DNA from: Candidatus Bathyarchaeota archaeon
GTDB lineage: Archaea; Thermoproteota; Bathyarchaeia; Bathyarchaeales; Bathyarchaeaceae
Reading direction: 5' to 3'
DNA: 11,567 bases
Assembly: GCA_003662715.1 (NCBI GenBank)
Contig: QMYO01000025.1
Location: 1 to 11,567 of the forward strand
The notes beneath the pieces are model-generated. The model was not told the DNA's origin and made no database searches. It was given only the letters and a program-made list of their open reading frames with translations. A program made the position numbers and the translations under genes. This document shows positions 7,865-11,567 of the stretch, piece after piece (position 1 is the stretch's first letter; each line of letters starts with the position of its first letter).

Positions 7865-7880
7865 CTTAAAATAGAGGGGA

Positions 7881-7893
7881 AATGTATATTAAA
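7881..7893 (-). promoter_or_regulatory. TATA-like box for the surface-protein operon
   Basis: The minus strand reads GATTTAATATACA, upstream of the ATG at 7822. Standard spacing puts the transcription start near 7858, leaving a ~35-nt leader. No strong ribosome binding site precedes the ATG (only TGGAAA). Prediction only. Confidence 0.4.
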
Positions 7894-7958
7894 TCTTACG
7901 TAATATGATTGCAGACAGACAAGCCTGAGAAAACCAACGACACATCACATCCAGACCA

Positions 7959-8054
7959 TCAAATTTCACTTTTACGTATGCCATCACTTCGGTACAAGAA
8001 GAAAGCTATTATTAGCGCTGCGATCACAATGAATACAATAATAGCTACAAACAC
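7959..8054 (-). pseudogene. Remnant of a membrane-anchor segment (possible decayed surface-protein 3' end)
   Basis: The gap between the surface operon and the trmB-type gene (7823-8111) has no intact gene. On the minus strand, 8054-7959 encodes 31 residues: a continuous hydrophobic helix (FVAIIVFIVIAALIIAFF) followed by LYRSDGIRKSEI and a stop. This resembles the C-terminal TM plus charged tail of anchored surface proteins. It has no ribosome binding site or convincing start (only GTG), and an in-frame TGA lies four codons upstream of that GTG, so it looks like the tail of a lost gene and not a functional peptide. A genuine micropeptide is possible but weaker. The overlapping plus-strand frame at 7909-8151 is probably its shadow. 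Confidence 0.3.
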
Positions 8055-8111
8055 TAAAGTTGTTCATATAGCTGTGGAGAATCATGCATCAATTCTTAAC
8101 GGATTTTCTTG

Positions 8112-8861
8112 CTATATTATTTCTGATGAGTCCCATAGGTATTGGAAATAGTCCTTAGCAAACTTCACCAGCCCCATATGATCTGACCATATGACGAGAG
8201 TTGGCTTTTCTTCCCCTAGTAGGAGCAACGCTTCCTTGCCATCCACGATGACGCCTCCGCCAAACATGTGGTCTCTAACTCTAACCTCTGCCACATCATT
8301 CAGCTTTTCTATAATCTGTTCATTCACATCTTTCCCTATCAGCAACAGAGCCTTAACCTCACTACCTTTAAAAGAAATCAATATTGGAGTAAAGGCTTCC
8401 ACAAGCGCCTTCGTAAGGGTTGGAGCAGCAATCATCAACTCGACCTTAGCTTTACTCAACATCTCACGAAGCTTTGCGAGTATGCTGAACTCGCCGCGGA
8501 GAATCCATATGTCGGGTTTTTCACGAATCTCCCTCTTCTCATACAATGGCTGAAGCTCGCTCACAACGGTTTGTTCCCACGACTTTAGGGAGTCTTCTAA
8601 TCTTAGTCTAACAGCGTTCAAAGCTTCTGAGGGAGATTTTGGATAATATCTGCTTGGTCTGCCTCGCTTAGTTTCAATCCATCCCTTCCTCTCTAAAGAG
8701 TTTAGAACCTCATAAATCTTTGAGTAAGGAACATTAGCGTGCTCGCTAATTTGACTGGCGGTTGTGGCTCCTTTCTCCAGCAACGACAAATACGCGCGGG
8801 TCTCATATTCCGTCAATCCAAGTTCACGCAGAATCCTTTTCGCATGGTCGCTTATGGACAT
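8112..8861 (-). CDS. TrmB-family transcriptional regulator (short form)
   Basis: A 249-aa cytoplasmic DNA-binding protein. Residues ~8-75 form a TrmB-type winged helix: LGLTEYETRAYLSLLEKGATTASQISEHANVPYSK is the helix-turn-helix, with the recognition helix ~44-60 (VPYSKIYEVLNSLERKG) and the wing WIETKRGRPSRYYP. Residues ~78-110 form a coiled-coil dimerisation helix. Residues ~116-245 form an alpha/beta effector-like domain (PDIWILRG, then VELMIAAPTL, ALLLIGKDV, GGGVIVDGKEALLLLG, TLVIWSDHMGLVKFAKDYFQYLW). Thermococcal TrmB is about 340 aa and has a C-terminal sugar-binding domain; this protein lacks that extra length, so a sugar ligand cannot be assumed. It is transcribed divergently from the Tes-type gene across 106 bp, suggesting control of itself and/or tes. 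The ATG at 8861 fits the family N-terminus; GAGGGG lies 10 nt upstream, a rather long spacing. Confidence 0.9.
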   Translation of the reverse strand: MSISDHAKRILRELGLTEYETRAYLSLLEKGATTASQISEHANVPYSKIYEVLNSLERKGWIETKRGRPSRYYPKSPSEALNAVRLRLEDSLKSWEQTVVSELQPLYEKREIREKPDIWILRGEFSILAKLREMLSKAKVELMIAAPTLTKALVEAFTPILISFKGSEVKALLLIGKDVNEQIIEKLNDVAEVRVRDHMFGGGVIVDGKEALLLLGEEKPTLVIWSDHMGLVKFAKDYFQYLWDSSEII

Positions 8862-8893
8862 GTTTAGGGTACCCCTCTTTCACCTTATGAAAA

Positions 8894-8948
8894 GTTTGGA
8901 AACCTTCTTATATACAGTATTTTGTAACTTCTAAGCTAAATAATTTAC
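8894..8948. promoter_or_regulatory. Divergent promoter region between the trmB-type and tes-type genes
   Basis: The core is TTATATA (8908-8914), which can be read as a TATA box on both strands. On the minus strand TATATAAG would start transcription near 8886 for the regulator. On the plus strand TTATATAC would start it near 8937 for the radical SAM gene. A second plus-strand candidate is TAAATAATTTA (8937-8947), which would give a nearly leaderless transcript. Short inverted repeats flank or overlap the core: GTTTGGAAAC (8894-8903) and ATACAGTAT (8912-8920). They are candidate operators for the adjacent regulator but are too short to be sure of. Confidence 0.4.
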
Positions 8949-8967
8949 AACTCCCAGTGGTGTCAAA

Positions 8968-10458
8968 ATGCAGTTCATTAAAAAAACCAAATCCATATGC
9001 CCAGAATGCTTCAAGGTTTTAGACGCCACCATATTTGAAGAAGACAACAAAGTCTACATCAAAAAGGAATGTCCTGAACACGGAAAGTTCCGAGACGTTT
9101 ACTGGTCAGATTATGAACAATACCAACGAGCCGAAAAATTCAGATACGACGGCGAAGGACTACAAAATCCCCGCACCAAAACAGAACAAGATTGCCCCTT
9201 TGACTGCGGCATCTGCCCACAACACAAATCACATACAGTGCTCGCCATCATCGACGTAACCAACCGATGCAACCTGAAGTGCCCAGTCTGCTTCGCCAAC
9301 GCTGCCACTGCTGGATACGTGTGCCAACCATCGAAGGAAGAGGTTCGAGAGATGCTGGAGAACCTTCGAAGCAACGAGCCCGTACCCGCAACTGCATTAC
9401 AATTCTCGGGAGGAGAGCCCACTATCCGAGAAGACTTGTTCGAGTTAATACGTATGGCAAAGGAGTTGGGCTTCCGCCACGTGGAGGTGAACACTAACGG
9501 TCTGCGGCTTGCGCAAAGTGTAGACTATTGCCGTGGCTTGAAAGAAGCTGGGATGAGCACGGTTTATCTGCAGTTTGATGGCTTGTCTAATGATGTGTAT
9601 CGGTTCACGCGTGGATGCGACTTGCTTGAGACGAAAATGAAAGCCATTGAAAACTGTCGAGAGGCGGGTATAAAGAGCATAGTTCTGGTGGTCACGCTGA
9701 TCAAAGGCGTCAATGACCATCAAATAGGAGATATTATACGATTTGCCATTCAAAACTTCGATGTTATTCGATGCATAAACGTTCAACCAGTTTCTCTCTG
9801 CGGAAGAATTCCAGAGCAGGAGAGAGCAAAAATGCGCATCACCATACCCGACTTCACTCGGCTCTGCGAAGAACAAACCAACGGAAAAATAAAGGTCTCC
9901 GATTTCTATCCAGTGCCAGCAGTTGTTCCCATATCTAAAGCAGCTGGCGCATTAAAAAACAAACGTTATCCAGAGTTCACAGCGCACCCTCACTGCGGAA
10001 CTGCCACCTACATTTTCGTTGAAAACGGAGAAATCGTTCCAATAACAAAATATGGAAACATTGAGAAGTTCCTTGAAAGCATCAACAAAGTGTATGAAGA
10101 AGCAGAGAAAGGACATGAAAGAAGAGCCAAGCTTCGACTTCTCAGTGCTTTACGTCACGTAAAGTTTGGTTTAATGAGAAAGTATCTCTTGCCCATATTA
10201 AGATCAGGAAGCTATAAGGCGCTGGGTGATCTGCATAGAAGGATGTTGATGATTTCAGCCATGCACTTCATGGACGCCTACAACTTCGACTTGGAAAGAG
10301 TTCAGCGATGCTGTATACATTACGCTGTGCCTGGAGGCAAAATCATTCCGTTCTGCACCATGAACGCTATACATCGACCTAAGATTGAGAAGCAGCTTGG
10401 AATTTCTGTGAAGGAGTGGCAGAAGAAGCATAAGGTGGAAATCAGCGCAATAGCATAA
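8968..10458 (+). CDS. tes: Radical SAM tetraether lipid synthase (Tes) type enzyme
   Basis: A 496-aa radical SAM protein with the domain layout of archaeal Tes (MJ0619/GDGT-MAS synthase family), which joins the phytanyl tails of two archaeol-type lipids to make membrane-spanning tetraethers. The N-terminal Cys-rich region (CPEC 11-14, ECPEHGKF 34-41, DCPFDCGICPQHKSHT 75-90) would hold auxiliary iron sites. The SAM cluster motif is CNLKCPVC (101-108, Cx3Cx2C) after IDVTNR, followed by LQFSGGEPTIREDL (SGGEP 147-151) and VNTNGLRLA. C343 (HPHCGTATY) and the C-terminal CCIHYAVPGGKIIPFC (448-463) could ligate a further cluster. The start is supported by GGTG at 8959-8962, 5 nt before the ATG. A short T5 run (10480-10484) follows the stop. 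Other Tes-like radical SAM paralogues with different substrates exist, so the substrate is inferred. Membrane association is expected from substrate only; no TM is seen. Confidence 0.85.
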   Translation: MQFIKKTKSICPECFKVLDATIFEEDNKVYIKKECPEHGKFRDVYWSDYEQYQRAEKFRYDGEGLQNPRTKTEQDCPFDCGICPQHKSHTVLAIIDVTNRCNLKCPVCFANAATAGYVCQPSKEEVREMLENLRSNEPVPATALQFSGGEPTIREDLFELIRMAKELGFRHVEVNTNGLRLAQSVDYCRGLKEAGMSTVYLQFDGLSNDVYRFTRGCDLLETKMKAIENCREAGIKSIVLVVTLIKGVNDHQIGDIIRFAIQNFDVIRCINVQPVSLCGRIPEQERAKMRITIPDFTRLCEEQTNGKIKVSDFYPVPAVVPISKAAGALKNKRYPEFTAHPHCGTATYIFVENGEIVPITKYGNIEKFLESINKVYEEAEKGHERRAKLRLLSALRHVKFGLMRKYLLPILRSGSYKALGDLHRRMLMISAMHFMDAYNFDLERVQRCCIHYAVPGGKIIPFCTMNAIHRPKIEKQLGISVKEWQKKHKVEISAIA

Positions 10459-10479
10459 TTTTGGGAAGTTATAGCCTAG

Positions 10480-10484
10480 TTTTT
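10480..10484 (+). terminator. Possible U-tract terminator after the tes-type gene
   Basis: TTTTT occurs 22 nt after the stop codon, in the 32-nt gap before the integrase remnant's restored stop. It is short and could be chance. Confidence 0.22.
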
Positions 10485-10490
10485 CGCCGG

Positions 10491-11103
10491 CTACTTCCAC
10501 TTCCGAAACAGCCTGTACCCATCCATGTCGGTGACGTAATTCAAAGCCCACTTCAAGCAGCTTACAAGCTTCATCTAGGCTATGAGCAACTTTCACATGA
10601 AACTCTTCCGGCTGACCATGAAAGTAGATAGCGTTTTCGATGTTAATGTATAGCATGGTTGACTTTACGTCTCTATGACCCAGAAGCCACTGGATATGTA
10701 TGATATCCTTTGTCTTGTGGTACTCCATTGTGCCTTTCCAGTGGCGCAACGAATGAAAACTTATCCGCTTCAGCCTTGGATTGCCGAGTTTTCTGGCAAA
10801 CCTAGCGCGCGTCACTTCAAGGTTGAACTTCATGCTCCTTAGCATTCCAGGCCAAATCCTCAACGATGTCTTGGGAAGGTTGTTCAGCATGGCGATCAGC
10901 ATCGAGGAGATCGGTAGGATTCTTGAATGACTACCTTTTTCGGCTTTAACCCTGACAACTTTGGCTTTGAAATCTACATTTATCCATTCCAAGCGTATGG
11001 CTTCTCCGTAGCGCATTCCGGTTTCCTTGAGTAGCTGAAGGAAGGTTGACAGCTTCTTTCCGGAGCCAGCTATCAACTGGTCGATCTCCTCCTCGGTTGG
11101 CAC
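10491..11103 (-). pseudogene. Decayed tyrosine recombinase/integrase (N-terminal truncation, C-terminal frameshift)
   Basis: This is the catalytic domain of an archaeal XerC/phage-type integrase. From the GTG at 11103: Arg I in KETGMRYGEAIRL (R31), hairpin KGSHSRILPIS (residues 56-66), HSLRH (H117, R120), LLGHRD (H143) and nucleophile Tyr in TMLYINIENA (Y152). All catalytic residues are therefore present. The N-terminal core-binding domain is absent: the frame is open upstream only to 11151 and shows just a few plausible residues (VFLF before VPTEEE). At the C-terminus, dropping one T at 10537-10539 (GAATTAC to GAATAC) gives EYVTDMDGYRLFRKWK and a TAG at 10491-10493, a more plausible integrase tail. 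As written, the frame instead runs on to 10255, antisense over the end of the tes-type gene, with unconvincing sequence. Probably non-functional, from an old integrated element. A sequencing error could mimic the frameshift but not the lost N-terminus. Confidence 0.8.
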
Positions 11104-11163
11104 AAATAGGAAAACAGAAAACGAGAAGTTGCGGGAGATTTCTTCAAGCTGTTATTAGGTAAA

Positions 11164-11173
11164 GTCTATAAGA
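11164..11173 (+). promoter_or_regulatory. TATA-like box for hicBA
   Basis: GTCTATAAGAG lies about 45 nt before the hicB ATG. Standard spacing would start transcription near 11195, leaving a ~20-nt leader with AAGGGA (11205-11210) 5 nt before the ATG. The rest of 11104-11215 shows no gene. Confidence 0.35.
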
Positions 11174-11215
11174 GCTGGACGTATACTGTTTTGATGGACA
11201 ACCTAAGGGATTGTT

Positions 11216-11440
11216 ATGTACGAATTTGATGCAGTAATAGTGGAAGATGAGAGCGGCGGATATGTAGCTTTTGTCCCCGCACTGCCTGGCTGCCACACCC
11301 AAGGAGACACCTTACAGGAACTTATGGACAACGTGAAAGAGGCTGTAGAGCTTTATCTTGAAACCCTATCCGAAGAGGAAAAGAAAGAACTTCTACGTCA
11401 AAGGGTTGTTGGAATACAAAAAGTGAAAGCCCTTGCCTAA
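11216..11440 (+). CDS. hicB: HicB-family antitoxin
   Basis: A 74-aa protein with the HicB partial RNase H-like fold: MYEFDAVIVEDESGGYVAFV, then PALPGCHTQGDTLQELMDNV and KEAVELYLETL. The 'GGYvAfVPaLPGC.tqGdT..Ea..Nv.eAve.yle' pattern is diagnostic. HicB binds and neutralises the HicA mRNA interferase and often represses its own operon. There is no obvious C-terminal DNA-binding domain: the tail (SEEEKKELLRQRVVGIQKVK) is short, so this is the small type. hicA overlaps its last 8 bases. Order is antitoxin first, the reverse of E. coli hicAB. The gene lies next to the decayed integrase, in a mobile-type patch. Confidence 0.92.
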   Translation: MYEFDAVIVEDESGGYVAFVPALPGCHTQGDTLQELMDNVKEAVELYLETLSEEEKKELLRQRVVGIQKVKALA

Positions 11441-11567
11441 AATTAGGCCATTACCGCCTCGCAAAGTCATCAAAGTTCTAGAGAAAGTTGGGTTCAGAAT
11501 CCTCCGGCAGAAAGGCTCCCATCTAATTATGATAAATGAGAAAGGAACACGCATAGTAGTTCCAGTT
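11433..11567 (+). CDS. hicA: HicA-family toxin (mRNA interferase), 3' end outside window
   Basis: The frame starting at TTG 11433, inside the hicB 3' end, gives 45 residues to the window edge: MPKIRPLPPRKVIKVLEK, then VGFRILRQKGSHLIMINEKG and TRIVVPV. This is the HicA double-stranded RNA-binding-like fold, with the conserved GSH (catalytic His 30) and a terminal VVPV that normally precedes a His. Full HicA proteins are about 60-80 aa, so most of the protein is here. An in-frame TGA lies at 11424-11426, so TTG is the only plausible start, and MPK(I/L)RPL is the usual family N-terminus. No ribosome binding site is clear. The 8-nt overlap with hicB implies coupled translation. HicA cleaves mRNA when freed from HicB. 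Confidence 0.88.
   Translation, partial: MPKIRPLPPRKVIKVLEKVGFRILRQKGSHLIMINEKGTRIVVPV

Noticed and set aside
7909..8151. An 80-codon plus-strand frame from TTG in the gap before the regulator
   Set aside because: Its sequence looks non-protein-like, it runs into the 3' end of the regulator antisense, and the opposite strand in the same stretch gives a more credible membrane helix.
9445..9876. A 143-codon minus-strand frame within the radical SAM gene
   Set aside because: It overlaps the conserved radical SAM core antisense and has no independent signals.
10255..10490. The antisense extension of the integrase frame over the end of the tes-type gene
   Set aside because: The residues are unlike integrases. 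A one-base shift recovers a proper C-terminus and stop at 10491, and the tes strand is conserved here (CCIHYAVPGG to IPFC).
1..11567. tRNA, rRNA or CRISPR array
   Set aside because: I found no tRNA cloverleaf, conserved rRNA segment, regularly spaced repeat, insertion-sequence terminal repeat or tRNA-type attachment site by reading. A tRNA scan would be needed to exclude a divergent tRNA.

Overview
The window reads as archaeal chromosome. Several genes have TATA-like boxes at archaeal spacing and GGTG/GGAGGT-type ribosome binding sites. The gene families are archaeal too: a KaiC-like ATPase beside a seven-helix MEDS/pseudo-KaiC membrane protein, a short TrmB regulator, a tetraether-lipid synthase (Tes)-type radical SAM enzyme, and membrane-anchored surface proteins rich in N-glycosylation sequons. 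Family content and style fit an uncultured Thermoproteota lineage such as Bathyarchaeia. That placement is an inference from memory of similar proteins and was not searched.

Layout: (1) 1-2685, plus strand: a tightly packed signalling operon. It holds the 3' part of a KaiC-like ATPase, a 635-aa protein with 7 TM helices, a MEDS domain and a second RecA/KaiC-like domain that lacks a Walker A motif, and a 103-aa soluble protein. (2) 2753-4129, minus: a complete malic enzyme, convergent with the operon. (3) 4230-7822, minus: a two-gene surface-protein operon. The first gene encodes a 720-aa N-terminally anchored ectoprotein. It overlaps by one base the second, a 476-aa protein with a signal peptide, five beta-sandwich repeats and a C-terminal TM. 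A TATA-like box and a 15-bp palindrome lie upstream. (4) 7823-8111: no intact gene, but a short membrane-segment remnant on the minus strand. (5) 8112-10458: a TrmB-type regulator divergent from a Tes-type radical SAM enzyme across a 106-bp shared promoter region. (6) 10491-11567: an accessory patch with a decayed tyrosine recombinase and a hicB-hicA toxin-antitoxin pair whose hicA runs off the end of the window.

Working together: the first operon looks like membrane-tethered KaiC-hub signalling, in which a sensor carrying two degenerate RecA folds could regulate an adjacent active ATPase. The surface operon and the Tes gene both concern the cell envelope. The TrmB-family regulator is well placed to control itself and tes. 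The accessory patch is the clearest evidence of past mobile DNA. When the integrase frame is shifted by one base near its C-terminus, a plausible family-like tail and stop appear, so the long ORF running antisense into tes is an artefact of a frameshift.
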